Positions 1 to 8,984 are shown, numbered from the stretch's first letter. The stretch is 64,000 nucleotides of DNA from Shewanella hanedai (GCF_007197645.1 NZ_VKGK01000006.1:151402-215401), one strand, 5' to 3'. Translations and numbers: made by a program. Notes: generated by a model not told the origin, from the sequence alone.

Positions 1-1248
1 GTGGTTTCAGGTGAAGCCGATGTCGCTATTCTCCCCAGCTGTGTACTCGAATCAGCGATTAATTCAGGCCACATTGCTGCGGGCAAGCTTAAGGTTGTAC
101 TGCAACATGATCATCAAAATTATGACTGTTTGGCATCAAGTGAACTGTATCCTTCATACGCCTTTTCAAAATTAGGCTATACAGATCATAAACTCGCCAC
201 TCAAATTGTTCGCGCGCTTCTTTCTATTGATAAAAATGATAAAGAAGCTCAGTTAGGACGCTATCAATATTGGTCAGCCCCCGTTAATGACAGTCATGTT
301 TTCGGATTGCTCAAAACCCTTAATAAATGGCCGTTTGTCACTAACTGGGCATTTTTGCTCAAAGGCGCAATACCTTGGGTGATTGGCAGTTTTATCTTTT
401 TGCTATTGGGCTACTTGCATCACTTAAGGGTAAAACGCCTTGTGGTGTTACGGACTCACGCCCTATCGGCTGAAATAGAGTTGCATCAGCTCACCCAAAA
501 AAGCCTTTATGAACAACAAAAGCAGTTTTATAAAGCGCAGCGCATACTGCTGACTGGAGAGATGGCATCCGGCATTGCACATGAGCTCAATCAACCTCTG
601 GCTGGGATCCGCTATTTGACTCAAGGTTGCTTATATCGATTAACCCCAGAACAAGGTGAGCTTGATACTGCTCTGAATAAAGTGATTCAACAGGTTGATC
701 GCGCCCAAAGCACCATAAAACGATTTAGGCAGTTTTGCCAACAACCCAGTGTTTATGAAACTTGCGATCTGGTCATGCTAATCAACGAGACACTCAACTT
801 GATGTCACCAGAGCTTAAGCGGGTGCAGATAACAGCATTACTGACCTTAACAGAGGTGAGCACAGTAGCCGATATCAGTTTGCTGCAACAAGTGCTGGTA
901 AACCTTATTCGCAATTCACTCGATGCCATGGAAAACAGACCAACCCCAGCATTATCGATCACACTGTCTGAGCACAACCAACAAGCGATTATCTCTATTC
1001 AAGACAATGGCATTGGTTTGTCAGAAGTTGCGTTAAGCCGATTATTCTTCCCCTTTGAAACCTCAAAACAAAATGGTTTGGGGCTCGGGATGGTGATCTG
1101 TAAACGTATTATTGAAGAGCATCGCGGCAACATTTTTGCGACCTTCCTTAATGATGACAACACACAAGGATTGAACATCACATTCTCACTGCCCATAAAC
1201 ATCCACAATGCCACCATTGAAACAAGCAGGAAGTCAGCTCATGTGTAA
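1..1248 (+). CDS. TtrS-like sensor histidine kinase (5' end outside window)
   Basis: Membrane sensor kinase, 415 residues visible; the frame is open at base 1, so the true start lies upstream. Residues 1-115 look like the end of a PhnD-type periplasmic binding domain (the DVAILPSCVLE and WSAPVND stretches), as in the tetrathionate sensor TtrS. A single membrane segment follows at about 123-142, then a HisKA box GIAHELNQPLAG with the phospho-accepting His194, and a HATPase domain with N box NLIRNSLDAMEN, DNGIGL and GLGLGMVICKR. It overlaps the downstream response-regulator gene by 8 bases, which indicates an operon and a cognate pair. Tetrathionate as ligand is only an inference from the TtrS resemblance; no reductase genes are visible here. 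Confidence 0.85.
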   Translation: MVSGEADVAILPSCVLESAINSGHIAAGKLKVVLQHDHQNYDCLASSELYPSYAFSKLGYTDHKLATQIVRALLSIDKNDKEAQLGRYQYWSAPVNDSHVFGLLKTLNKWPFVTNWAFLLKGAIPWVIGSFIFLLLGYLHHLRVKRLVVLRTHALSAEIELHQLTQKSLYEQQKQFYKAQRILLTGEMASGIAHELNQPLAGIRYLTQGCLYRLTPEQGELDTALNKVIQQVDRAQSTIKRFRQFCQQPSVYETCDLVMLINETLNLMSPELKRVQITALLTLTEVSTVADISLLQQVLVNLIRNSLDAMENRPTPALSITLSEHNQQAIISIQDNGIGLSEVALSRLFFPFETSKQNGLGLGMVICKRIIEEHRGNIFATFLNDDNTQGLNITFSLPINIHNATIETSRKSAHV

Positions 1249-1855
1249 CATCTATTTAGTGGACGACGATCAAGATGTGCTCGATTCCCTTAGTTGGATG
1301 TTAGGCGGTTTGGGCTTGTCTACCCTGAGCTATTTAGATGCCAACCAATTTTTAAGTGCTGTCGATCTGAATAAACCAGGGATTGCTATTTTGGACATTC
1401 AAATGCCGAACATGGATGGTCTAGCACTACTTAATCATATAAAACAATACAATAGCCCCTTGAGTGTGATTATGCTAACCGGCCATGGAACCATCTCTAT
1501 GGCTGTGCAGGCGATACAAAACGGGGCGATGGATTTTATCGAAAAGCCTGTCGATGGCGGCAAGCTCTGTCAACTGCTGCAAGTAGCCAAACAGCAAACC
1601 CTAGCGTCGTTCAATCGACAGGATCATGACAAAGAAGTGAAAATACGTATTGCGAGTCTCACCCCTAGAGAGCATGAAGTGATGCTGCAAGTGTTAGAGG
1701 GGAAGCTGAATAAAGTGATTGCCGCAGAACTTAACATCGCTCAGCGAACCATAGAGTTACACAGACAAAAAGTATTGTTGAAGATGAAGGTCAGTAACGC
1801 AACTGAGCTGGCAAATTTAATGGCAATGTCACGCCATTCGACTCTTGGAGTATGA
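1241..1855 (+). CDS. TtrR-like two-component response regulator (FixJ/NarL type)
   Basis: Cytoplasmic response regulator of 204 residues. The N-terminal receiver has the acidic pocket LVDDDQ, the phospho-acceptor Asp52 in ILDIQMPNMDG and the conserved lysine in IEKPVDGG. A LuxR-type helix-turn-helix occupies the C-terminal third (LTPREHEVMLQVLEGK onwards). The ATG at 1241 is preferred over an in-frame ATG at 1208 because a CAGGAAG ribosome-binding site lies 7 bases before 1241 and the receiver fold begins right there. The start overlaps the kinase stop by 8 bases, so the two are translationally coupled. Family knowledge: TtrR activates sulfur-oxyanion reductase genes; the target here is not visible. 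Confidence 0.88.
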   Translation: MCNIYLVDDDQDVLDSLSWMLGGLGLSTLSYLDANQFLSAVDLNKPGIAILDIQMPNMDGLALLNHIKQYNSPLSVIMLTGHGTISMAVQAIQNGAMDFIEKPVDGGKLCQLLQVAKQQTLASFNRQDHDKEVKIRIASLTPREHEVMLQVLEGKLNKVIAAELNIAQRTIELHRQKVLLKMKVSNATELANLMAMSRHSTLGV

Positions 1856-2059
1856 CCAGCCGGTGCAAAACTCCCAGCCACGTTCCCGGCAGACAAACCC
1901 TGCCTGATAACGATTGAAACTCACTTCATGAATAGACTCAGTAGTTGAACGCTCGTCGTTTAGAAGGCCCGACAGGGAAACACAAAACAACCAAGCACTC
2001 GTCACGAATAATAGTGCCGTCATGGCTAGTTTTAGGTTAGCACTAGCATATTCAGTCAT
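1829..2059 (-). CDS. small hypothetical membrane protein
   Basis: Unrecognised 76-residue protein. Residues 8-30 are hydrophobic (AMTALLFVTSAWLFCVSLSG) and could be one membrane span or an uncleaved signal; the tail is polar with two cysteines (FVCRERGWEFC). The ATG has a good site AGAGGAAC about 6 bases upstream, the main evidence that the frame is real. The last 27 bases overlap the 3' end of the convergent response-regulator gene. A 15-bp inverted repeat at 2101-2135 lies just upstream of the start. No function can be assigned. Confidence 0.5.
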   Translation of the reverse strand: MTEYASANLKLAMTALLFVTSAWLFCVSLSGLLNDERSTTESIHEVSFNRYQAGFVCRERGWEFCTGWSYSKSRMA

Positions 2060-2100
2060 AGGCCGTTCCTCTGAGTTAAGCTAGCGGGTATTGACGAGCG

Positions 2101-2135
2101 ATATTGAATAAATAGCCCCGCTATCTATTCAATAT
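2101..2135. repeat. inverted repeat upstream of the small membrane gene
   Basis: Two 15-base arms (2101-2115 and 2121-2135) pair with one mismatch around the spacer CCCCG. It sits 41 bases before the start at 2059 and downstream of the hybrid kinase gene. There is no T-run, so an operator or mRNA hairpin is as likely as a terminator. A second small hairpin, ATTAAGC-AAAA-GCTTAAT, follows at 2151-2168. Confidence 0.4.
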
Positions 2136-2220
2136 AGGGAAAACGCCTCCATTAAGCAAAAGCTTAATCTAGGCCGTAGTCCCTATTTTATCGGTTTAAA
2201 TGGTGGCCTGTCGTGGAAAA

Positions 2221-4230
2221 TCAGCTTTTAGCTAACTGCTGAATGAATATCTCCATATTCAGAGGTTTCTGCATGAAGAACACATCAGGGTATTCTTCAT
2301 GAAATGAGATCTCCTCTTTATCATTCGCTGACAAAATAAAGAATTGCGTTCTTTTTATTTTATCGCTTTTAGTAGAGCGAGCTTGAATCTCCATAAGATC
2401 ATCGATAAGGGCTAAACCGTTAGACGCTTCAAGCTGATAATCCATTAATACAATTTCAGGTAATGCGTCAGCAAAGTATTGCTTACTCGTTTCTGCATCA
2501 CTTCGAGTGGTGACATCAAAGCCCTCTTTCTCCAGCATCGCCTTACACACCTCAAGATTAAAGACGTTATCATCGACCAATAATATCCGCTTGAGTTGAT
2601 GTGGATGACACTCATCCATTTTGACAGAAACAAGCTCAGTTTGGTTATTGGGCTTTAGGCTCGCCTGAGCTGGTCCAGCATTAAGCGAATTATTCAGTAT
2701 TGTATTTAACGGCATACTGAACTTGTTACTTTCTGTAGTCTGTTCTAGATACTCAATAGGAAAACGTATGATAACTAAGGTGCCCTGACCTGCCCGACTG
2801 CGGATCGAAATTTTACCTCCGACTTTCTCAATCACCTGTTTGCACGTATAGAGACCGATCCCTATTCCAGATTTTAGTGTCGAACTGTTGTGCAATTCGG
2901 TTGTAAAAGGCTGTGTTATCGCTTTCATAGAGGCCGCTGACATCCCTTTACCAAAATCTCTAATTGCCACTCTCAAGAAAGGACGACTGCGATAATGTTT
3001 AAGATCTAGATGGCAATTAACCTGTTTGCCAGTACTGTATTTAAAGGCGTTGTTGATGATATTGGTCACCAATTGATACAGTTTAGTGCTGTCTATATTC
3101 ACCTTAATCGGTAAAGGCTGATTGATGATGATACTCAAGGTTTTGTCATGGATCTCACTAAACGTAATGTAGTATTCTTCAATGTTTTCAATTAGCTGAC
3201 GAAGATCGGCTTCTTTATTATCTAAGGTTAAATTATCTGTACTCGCTTTACTAAAGTTCAAGGTATTTTCAGCAACACTATGAAGCAGATTCGCGGACCA
3301 TATAATTTTATTAATGGTCATCTCACCCTGAGGAACACAGCAGCCAGAGTCTTTAAGCATGCGGCTATAACCCAGAACAGCATTAATAGGAGTCCGTATT
3401 TCATGGTTAATGGCCGACAACACGGCTACTTTTGAGTCGGTTTCAATTCGCATCTTGTAGAGCATGTTTCTCTGTTCAACTTTTAGGTACATAAGAACAG
3501 AAAAGCCAATCCCGCTTATTGAGAAAAGGAACATGGTTAAGAGCACTTCATTTATCTCTTCCGCAGGAGGTGAATACCAGGTTCTAAGGGTATAACCTTC
3601 AGCATTAAACTTAGATCCGTAATAATGTTCTTGGCTATCAAAATAGAACAACGCACGTTGAAGATAGGGTAATTTGGTTTGGCAGTACTGATTGCTGAGC
3701 ACTTTTCCAGCCACTGTGAATTCGAGGCAGATATCCTGTTCATTATTCAATCTCTCCAACACTTGCGCATGGGAAATCACATACACCATATAACGTAGGT
3801 CAGGTTGATCAACAGGGATGATGAAAGAGGAGTAGTTAGGGAGTTTAAAGGTTAACGAGCCAGCGCCGTTAACGATAAACTTACCCTTTTTAATGTCATT
3901 TTCAAAAGCGGGATTGGATATAAACGCTAGTTTATTATCAACACCAATCGTGAAAGCGGTTGCCGACGTTATCTTAAGTAACTCTTGTGTAAACTCAGTA
4001 AACTCATCATTTGTCACGAGCTTGGACGCATTAAAGAAAGAGTGAATCGATCGAATGATTATTTGGTGCTGTAACAGCATATCGTGGGCTGAGATCTCGG
4101 CAGCAGCTGATTTTTTCTCATGAAGCTCACTTAACTCTCTTTGGGAGTGACTCCAGAACAACCAATTAACACAAAAGGTTACCGTCAGACCAACAATGAG
4201 ATAACACACTGAATAAGGTTTAAACTTCAT
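2221..4230 (-). CDS. hybrid sensor histidine kinase / response regulator
   Basis: Inner-membrane hybrid kinase of 669 residues from the ATG at 4230; an alternative TTG lies one codon earlier. A membrane segment at about 6-26 and another at about 228-250 bracket a periplasmic sensor region that I cannot assign to a family. The kinase core has the HisKA box AINHEIRTPINAVLGY (His276), a HATPase with DFGKGMS and GIGIGLYTCKQ, and a C-terminal receiver (RILLVDDN, LMDYQL with the acceptor Asp near 595, lysine in QKPL). No HPt or output regulator is adjacent, so the phosphorelay partner lies elsewhere. The ribosome-binding site is weak. Confidence 0.85.
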   Translation of the reverse strand: MKFKPYSVCYLIVGLTVTFCVNWLFWSHSQRELSELHEKKSAAAEISAHDMLLQHQIIIRSIHSFFNASKLVTNDEFTEFTQELLKITSATAFTIGVDNKLAFISNPAFENDIKKGKFIVNGAGSLTFKLPNYSSFIIPVDQPDLRYMVYVISHAQVLERLNNEQDICLEFTVAGKVLSNQYCQTKLPYLQRALFYFDSQEHYYGSKFNAEGYTLRTWYSPPAEEINEVLLTMFLFSISGIGFSVLMYLKVEQRNMLYKMRIETDSKVAVLSAINHEIRTPINAVLGYSRMLKDSGCCVPQGEMTINKIIWSANLLHSVAENTLNFSKASTDNLTLDNKEADLRQLIENIEEYYITFSEIHDKTLSIIINQPLPIKVNIDSTKLYQLVTNIINNAFKYSTGKQVNCHLDLKHYRSRPFLRVAIRDFGKGMSAASMKAITQPFTTELHNSSTLKSGIGIGLYTCKQVIEKVGGKISIRSRAGQGTLVIIRFPIEYLEQTTESNKFSMPLNTILNNSLNAGPAQASLKPNNQTELVSVKMDECHPHQLKRILLVDDNVFNLEVCKAMLEKEGFDVTTRSDAETSKQYFADALPEIVLMDYQLEASNGLALIDDLMEIQARSTKSDKIKRTQFFILSANDKEEISFHEEYPDVFFMQKPLNMEIFIQQLAKS

Positions 4231-4372
4231 CAAATATAACCAAAATTTTATTTTTCAAAACCCAAGCCGTTAACATTAACTTATGTTTTATATCAGAATA
4301 GCTGGGTGCGAGGCGCTTTGTGACACAATGTAACAGCATATTTCATTATGTCTATATCTAAAAAGGGAGTAA

Positions 4373-4386
4373 GTGATTTTCATCAA
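4373..4386. promoter_or_regulatory. possible FNR/EtrA-like site
   Basis: GTGAT-TTTC-ATCAA differs from the FNR consensus TTGAT-N4-ATCAA at one position. It lies about 143 bases upstream of the hybrid kinase start. A CRP reading (GTGA-N6-TCAA) is also possible, so this is only a candidate. Confidence 0.3.
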
Positions 4387-4420
4387 CGCACCTTGAATTG
4401 AAAAGACAGAGCGTCTCTGA

Positions 4421-4447
4421 ACTGATCTCATAGTTAATGAGATCAGT
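4421..4447. repeat. perfect 11-bp inverted repeat
   Basis: ACTGATCTCAT at 4421-4431 and ATGAGATCAGT at 4437-4447 flank the loop AGTTA. No T-run follows on either strand, so it is not a typical terminator; it may be an operator or an RNA hairpin. Confidence 0.5.
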
Positions 4448-4520
4448 ATCATACCCATTAAAGATTCTTTAGCGGGTTAATTTACGTTTCATAACTTTTC
4501 CAAGAAAAAGATCGAGAAGT

Positions 4521-4664
4521 ATGTCAAACAGGAAGGAGCTGATAACACAGCTAGATGCGTTAGCATTATATAATCGCAATAGCGGTACACAGAGACCACG
4601 GATTATAAGCCGTAATGCCTGTGTTTTATCGATACAAGCAGAGGTTATTCGTTTCCGTCTTTAG
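4521..4664 (+). CDS. possible 47-codon small ORF
   Basis: An ATG-started frame (first residues MSNRKELITQLDALALYN) runs to a TAG inside the 3' end of the convergent TapT gene. GAGAAG lies almost directly before the ATG, which is too close for a good ribosome-binding site. No family is recognised; it may be chance or a gene fragment. Confidence 0.15.
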   Translation: MSNRKELITQLDALALYNRNSGTQRPRIISRNACVLSIQAEVIRFRL

Positions 4665-5403
4665 CCAATGTTGATAAGAACTTTTTCTTTAATAACGCTA
4701 ACGGTGTTAAATCATGGGTACTTTTGCGACTACGGCTGAAAATTGAAGATTCGATAAACAATTCAAACCAAGTATTAAGAGACGCAGCATTATCAGGCTC
4801 ACCAGATGCGCCTAATGCCAGTGCGGCAACTTCAGCTGTTCCCAGTTGAAAGTCACGACTGCCCTTTCGTAGTCCATATTTAGCCACAGTATCAGGCGTA
4901 AACGATAATAGAGGAAGGTGATGCAGATAAGGGCTCTTACGAAACATCCTTATCGCCTCACGCCAACTACCATCGAGTAAAATAAACAGCGGTGTTTTTC
5001 CTTCAGGTAACTCAGAGGGTTCAACTTTTGCTAAAACCTCCTGACCATCGCAGGCGTATTCACTGGGAAAAATAACAAAAGGTTGGTATTTAGGATCTTC
5101 AATCACTGCCATCATTTTGCGGTTAGCATGAGTTCGTGACCAAATATAGGCGTGTGTGTCAGGGATTAAATCTGCAATTAAACGGCCACTGTTGCTTGGC
5201 TTTAATACTTCATCATCATACATCATCAATAAAAAAGCATTATTTGAAGTTAGCTGTCGACGAAATTCACAGGTGCAATATTGCTCAGCTAATAGACAAA
5301 GCTCACATCTAATCAATTTTTTCCCCCGCGCACCATAGGGTCTGGTAGAAATGGCTTTACGGTATTGGTAAAGCTTGTGGATCGCATGCTGTTTAACACT
5401 CAT
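4645..5403 (-). CDS. tapT: tRNA-uridine aminocarboxypropyltransferase (DTW domain, YfiP/TapT family)
   Basis: 252-residue DTW-domain protein. In this family (E. coli YfiP/TapT) the enzyme moves the 3-amino-3-carboxypropyl group of S-adenosylmethionine to uridine of tRNA (acp3U). Visible marks are the N-terminal cysteine cluster CELCLLAEQYCTC, the family signature LDGSWREAIRMF near 142 (the DTW-type motif with Ser in place of Thr), and the later SFTPDT and GLRKGSRDFQLGT stretches. The protein is soluble with no signal peptide. It is transcribed alone, divergently from the emrD-like gene. The length fits the family. The substrate nucleotide is inferred from E. coli. Confidence 0.85.
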   Translation of the reverse strand: MSVKQHAIHKLYQYRKAISTRPYGARGKKLIRCELCLLAEQYCTCEFRRQLTSNNAFLLMMYDDEVLKPSNSGRLIADLIPDTHAYIWSRTHANRKMMAVIEDPKYQPFVIFPSEYACDGQEVLAKVEPSELPEGKTPLFILLDGSWREAIRMFRKSPYLHHLPLLSFTPDTVAKYGLRKGSRDFQLGTAEVAALALGASGEPDNAASLNTWFELFIESSIFSRSRKSTHDLTPLALLKKKFLSTLAKDGNE

Positions 5404-5794
5404 ATATTTACTTTGCGCTTTAAAAAAATTGATGGCAGAACATAGCTCAATTTTAACAGGCGTGGTGAGTTTGGGTAAAGCAGAAGCTTGGAAAAATGAA
5501 ACCTCAGTAAAAAGACCGAAAAAAGTTATTAATTAAGCAAAGTCGAATTTTAATCAATTTAGCTTAATTTTTGAGATCTCGGTCATAAAAACATGTTACG
5601 AGTTGGAGAAAGCAGCAACATGATAAATACAAGACGTAAAAATAGCTTTACGCACTTTACACTAAAGGAAAACTCATGAATAAACTGACTATAAAACCAT
5701 TACTTTAAAATAGTTACGATTTGTAATTGTATATTAAATGAGTATGATGCGCGCTGCCTACATTAACCCATATTCTTACATTTTCGGAGACACC
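5404..5794. other. divergent intergenic region tapT / emrD
   Basis: The 391 bases between two divergent starts are AT-rich. They contain an 11-codon reading frame with a good ribosome-binding site (5676-5708). No riboswitch or strong dyad is recognised, and no promoter is assigned with confidence. Confidence 0.5.
5676..5708 (+). CDS. possible leader peptide or stub of a lost gene
   Basis: ATG at 5676 is preceded by AAAGGAAAACTC, a good Shine-Dalgarno at good spacing. The frame encodes only MNKLTIKPLL before TAA. It ends 87 bases before the emrD-like start. It could be a leader peptide or the beginning of a decayed exported protein. Confidence 0.25.
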   Translation: MNKLTIKPLL

Positions 5795-7021
5795 ATGAGC
5801 GGCCCTCAGCAGAAGCCAAACCTTAACAGTCAAAACCAAGGTTTCTCTTCACTCATTTTATTAATTGTCATCATGGTAGCCTGTGGACAGATGGCGCAGA
5901 CTATCTTTGTGCCAGCATTACCGGATATTGCCAACAGTTTCAGTGTTAACCCTGGTCAGCTTCAAGCCATTATGGCTTGTTACCTTCTCTCTTATGGTTT
6001 ACTTCAGTTTGTCTACGGACCTGCATCAGATAGACTTGGACGTAAACCCGTACTGATTTTTGGTTTATCTCTGTTCGTTGTAGGTGCTGTCATTGCCAGT
6101 GTTGCAACCAGTTATCATGCACTTATTGCTGCCACTTTGTTGCAAGGGGCTGGTACAGCCAGCGCTGGCGCACTGTGCCGTAGTATTCCAAGGGATCATT
6201 ATTTTGGCGAACCCTTGGTTAAATTCAACAGCTTCGTGTCTATGGCTGTGGTGTTCTCTCCACTGATTGCTCCGTTTGCCGGAAGTTTAATGACCCATTA
6301 TTTCGGCTGGCAATCCGTGTATGAACTCTTAGCAGTATTCGGTTTATGTGTCGTGCTGCTGATCATCTTTAAGTTTAATGAGTCTCTGCCAGCTATTAAG
6401 CGTAAACCTGAACCCGTTCTACAGTCTTATCGCTTTGTATTAGCCAATAAAAAATTCAAAAGCTATCTTATCTGCTTAGTCGCGACTTTTGCCGGTATCG
6501 CAGCTTTTGAGGCTGTTGCTGGAGTTTTCTATGGCCACGTCCTTAAACTGTCTCCGTTTTGGGTGAGCTGCTATTTTGTAGCCCCAATACCGGGTTATTT
6601 AGCGGGAGCTTATTATGCGGGCAGACTCAAGGATAACACTAAGGGTATGTATCACAGTGTCGCTCTACTTGGCGCTGGTGCACTCTTTCTATTGATCCCT
6701 GGTTTTTCAAGCTTAGTCATAGGCTGGAGTTTATTGGTGGGATCGGTACTCTTCTTTACTGGTGCAGGCATATTGTTCCCTGTATTAACCTCAGCAGCCC
6801 TTGAGCCCTTCCCTACTCATGCTGGAGTTGCGGGCGCTTTGTTAGGTGGATTGCAGAATTTTGGTGCGGGCCTGGCAGCACTCTCTATGTCGCTCGTGCC
6901 CATGCATGGTCAGCTAAGCGTTGGCGTTTTGTGTGCCATGATGGTGATTTTGGTAATTCTGGCCTTGAACGCGGCAAAATCTGGTGTCGATCTTGATAAG
7001 ACAGATGTCGCAGCAATCTAA
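5795..7021 (+). CDS. emrD: MFS multidrug exporter, EmrD-like
   Basis: Inner-membrane major facilitator superfamily transporter of 408 residues, probably with 12 membrane helices. The first helix region VACGQMAQTIFVPALPDIA and the loop 2-3 signature YGPASDRLGRKPV resemble E. coli EmrD, a proton-driven exporter of amphipathic compounds. The start is placed at 5795, where CGGAG lies 5 bases upstream; a frame extension to 5738 would add 19 residues without a ribosome-binding site. The gene stands alone and ends at a strong bidirectional terminator shared with convergent pssA. The substrate is inferred only from family resemblance. Confidence 0.85.
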   Translation: MSGPQQKPNLNSQNQGFSSLILLIVIMVACGQMAQTIFVPALPDIANSFSVNPGQLQAIMACYLLSYGLLQFVYGPASDRLGRKPVLIFGLSLFVVGAVIASVATSYHALIAATLLQGAGTASAGALCRSIPRDHYFGEPLVKFNSFVSMAVVFSPLIAPFAGSLMTHYFGWQSVYELLAVFGLCVVLLIIFKFNESLPAIKRKPEPVLQSYRFVLANKKFKSYLICLVATFAGIAAFEAVAGVFYGHVLKLSPFWVSCYFVAPIPGYLAGAYYAGRLKDNTKGMYHSVALLGAGALFLLIPGFSSLVIGWSLLVGSVLFFTGAGILFPVLTSAALEPFPTHAGVAGALLGGLQNFGAGLAALSMSLVPMHGQLSVGVLCAMMVILVILALNAAKSGVDLDKTDVAAI

Positions 7022-7040
7022 TTTATAAGTGACTTATTCA

Positions 7041-7078
7041 GACATAAAAAAACCTGCTTACGCAGGTTTTTTTATGTC
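7041..7078. terminator. bidirectional terminator emrD / pssA
   Basis: A perfect 17-bp stem (7041-7057 with 7062-7078, loop TTAC) contains AACCTGC/GCAGGTT flanked by A- and T-runs. It works for both convergent genes. Confidence 0.93.
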
Positions 7079-7088
7079 TGTACTGTTT

Positions 7089-8429
7089 CTACAGAATTCG
7101 TCTAAGCAGGAAGTCTGCTTTGAGGCGACGAATTCGTGTCATAATCTTACGTACAGGCGCTGGATAGCTATGTAAAGTATCGATTTGGCTATAGTGATAC
7201 AAGCGTTCAGTGTGCTGCAGAATATGTGTCTGTTCAGTTTCGAACTGCTCTTGCCAACACCCCGTTTCATCCTGAAGCAATAAACCATTTTCAAGATCTA
7301 ACGACCAGGCTCTTGGGTTTAAGTTGCTGCCGGTGATCAAATGTCGCCTGCCATCAGCACTAATGCCTTTGAGGTGGTAGCTATTGATCCCATCTTTCCA
7401 CAGATGAATGTTCAACTGACCGTTTTCAATGGCCCACTGTTGGCGCTTGGCAAACTTACGTAATGATTGCTCATACATGTAGGGCAAAGCGCCGATGGTT
7501 GAAAACTCTTCTTCTGGCGGAATATAGAAATCGTTTGCGGTTTTGTCACCAACGACGATATCAATACGCTTGCCATCACGAAGATGCTTAGCCAGTGAAC
7601 GCGCTAAGATATAAGGCGGATTGAAGTACGGAGTGCAGATAAACAGTGACTCTTTTGATTGTGCAACCAAGTCGACAACCACTTTATTCAGTTTGTTCTT
7701 CTTGCGACCGAGACCCATAACCGGCGTGATTCGATTACCGATACGCGTCTCTTCAAACTGGTAGCTGGCTTTACCCAGCCGAGTTTTCAAGCTGCGTACG
7801 TCAGCTTTTTCAGGTAACTGTTCGGATTCTTTGTCTTGAGTCAGTGAGCAAACTGCCACGTCATCGACGAGATACGTTTGGATCATCTGTCGCATCGAGC
7901 GCGCAAGTTCAGCAGACTCAATGACATGATAACGATCGAATCGATACTTTTCGTGCTCATGCAGATAGATATTATTGAGACTGGCACCGCTATATATCAC
8001 AGTGTCATCAATCACAAACCCTTTAAGGTGTAACACTCCCATAAACTCACGGGACTTAACTGGCACACCTAAAATCTCGATTGGGTGTTTAGCCTCTGCG
8101 TTAACCTTACGATACATAAGGTAGTTACCACTGTCGCCCTTATGGCCGATTAAACCTCGACGAGCACGATGAAAATCGACGAGGACTTTAACATCCAATG
8201 CCGGATTTTGATCTTTAGCGAGCATCAATGCAGCCAGTATTTCACGGCCAGCATCGTCGTCTTCTAAATACAGGGCTGAAATATAGATAGCATGCTTTGC
8301 ACCTGCGATAGATGTCAGCAATTCAGCCTTAAGGCATTTTGGGGTCAGCAACCAACGAATAGCTTCTGGCTGTAACGGTATTCCACCAAGCTTATCCAGC
8401 AAGGATATCTCCTTAAAAATGCGCACCAT
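7089..8429 (-). CDS. pssA: CDP-diacylglycerol--serine O-phosphatidyltransferase (PssA)
   Basis: 446-residue phospholipase D superfamily enzyme that makes phosphatidylserine, the precursor of phosphatidylethanolamine, from CDP-diacylglycerol and L-serine. Two HKD-type motifs are visible: HLKGFVIDD followed by YSGASLNN (about 134-150) and YHLKGISADG followed by TGSNLNPRAW (about 349-370). Further conserved blocks are VGDKTANDFYIP and the basic C terminus RKIMTRIRRLKADFLLRRIL. Length and these blocks match E. coli PssA (451 aa), a peripheral membrane enzyme. The start overlaps the stop of the upstream DUF1904 gene by 17 bases, so the two form an operon. Confidence 0.93.
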   Translation of the reverse strand: MVRIFKEISLLDKLGGIPLQPEAIRWLLTPKCLKAELLTSIAGAKHAIYISALYLEDDDAGREILAALMLAKDQNPALDVKVLVDFHRARRGLIGHKGDSGNYLMYRKVNAEAKHPIEILGVPVKSREFMGVLHLKGFVIDDTVIYSGASLNNIYLHEHEKYRFDRYHVIESAELARSMRQMIQTYLVDDVAVCSLTQDKESEQLPEKADVRSLKTRLGKASYQFEETRIGNRITPVMGLGRKKNKLNKVVVDLVAQSKESLFICTPYFNPPYILARSLAKHLRDGKRIDIVVGDKTANDFYIPPEEEFSTIGALPYMYEQSLRKFAKRQQWAIENGQLNIHLWKDGINSYHLKGISADGRRHLITGSNLNPRAWSLDLENGLLLQDETGCWQEQFETEQTHILQHTERLYHYSQIDTLHSYPAPVRKIMTRIRRLKADFLLRRIL

Positions 8430-8745
8430 TGCGGAAGTAAGTACTGGGATCTAATTCGATAAACATTACCGATAGACTTTTAAGTTCCGGATATGCCAAA
8501 GTCACAGCCTCACGGATAGTACATTCAACCAATTGGTGCGTATGGGGATCTTTTGGAAACCAAAGCATCTCAACTTGTGTGATACTCAGGTCTGGCATGC
8601 CGTCACGATAACTGACACTCGGTACCCAGTCTAATGTAAACCCTTGTTGGTCCACATTACAGATCTGAGCTAGGTCACGGAGTAAGCTGCGACTAAGGTC
8701 AATAACAGCTGCTTCTGGCAGCCCACGAAGACGTAGATGAGGCAT
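8413..8745 (-). CDS. DUF1904 family protein
   Basis: 110-residue soluble protein of the DUF1904 family, function unknown. The pattern MPHLRLRG at the N terminus, VEMLWFPKD in the middle and YFRNGAHF at the C terminus fits the family, which has a tautomerase-like size and layout. A good site AAAGGGAT lies 6 bases before the ATG. It is the first gene of a two-gene unit with pssA and overlaps it by 17 bases. That coupling suggests shared expression but does not prove a role in phospholipid synthesis. Confidence 0.8.
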   Translation of the reverse strand: MPHLRLRGLPEAAVIDLSRSLLRDLAQICNVDQQGFTLDWVPSVSYRDGMPDLSITQVEMLWFPKDPHTHQLVECTIREAVTLAYPELKSLSVMFIELDPSTYFRNGAHF

Positions 8746-8984
8746 GTCGATCCCTTTAATGAATCATAAGAGAAAGAAATTACCGATTTACGGCCGTTTC
8801 AGCAAGGCTTTTCTGTAAAAATCCAAGCTAACACCTTAAGTTTCGTACTATTTCCGTACAATAACTATTCATAATTATAAAAGTGTATTGATTTGCGGAT
8901 TATCACGGCTTTTGATCACCGATTTCGTTAAACTAGCCACTATTGAGCTATAAAGGCCTAACTTATAGAGTTGCATCATCAACT

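Larger units (their letters stand above)
4231..4644. other. intergenic region upstream of the hybrid kinase
   Basis: The 414 bases hold the kinase promoter side, an FNR/CRP-like dyad at 4373-4386, a perfect 11-bp inverted repeat at 4421-4447 and a weak 47-codon open frame at 4521-4664. No RNA gene is recognised. Confidence 0.6.
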
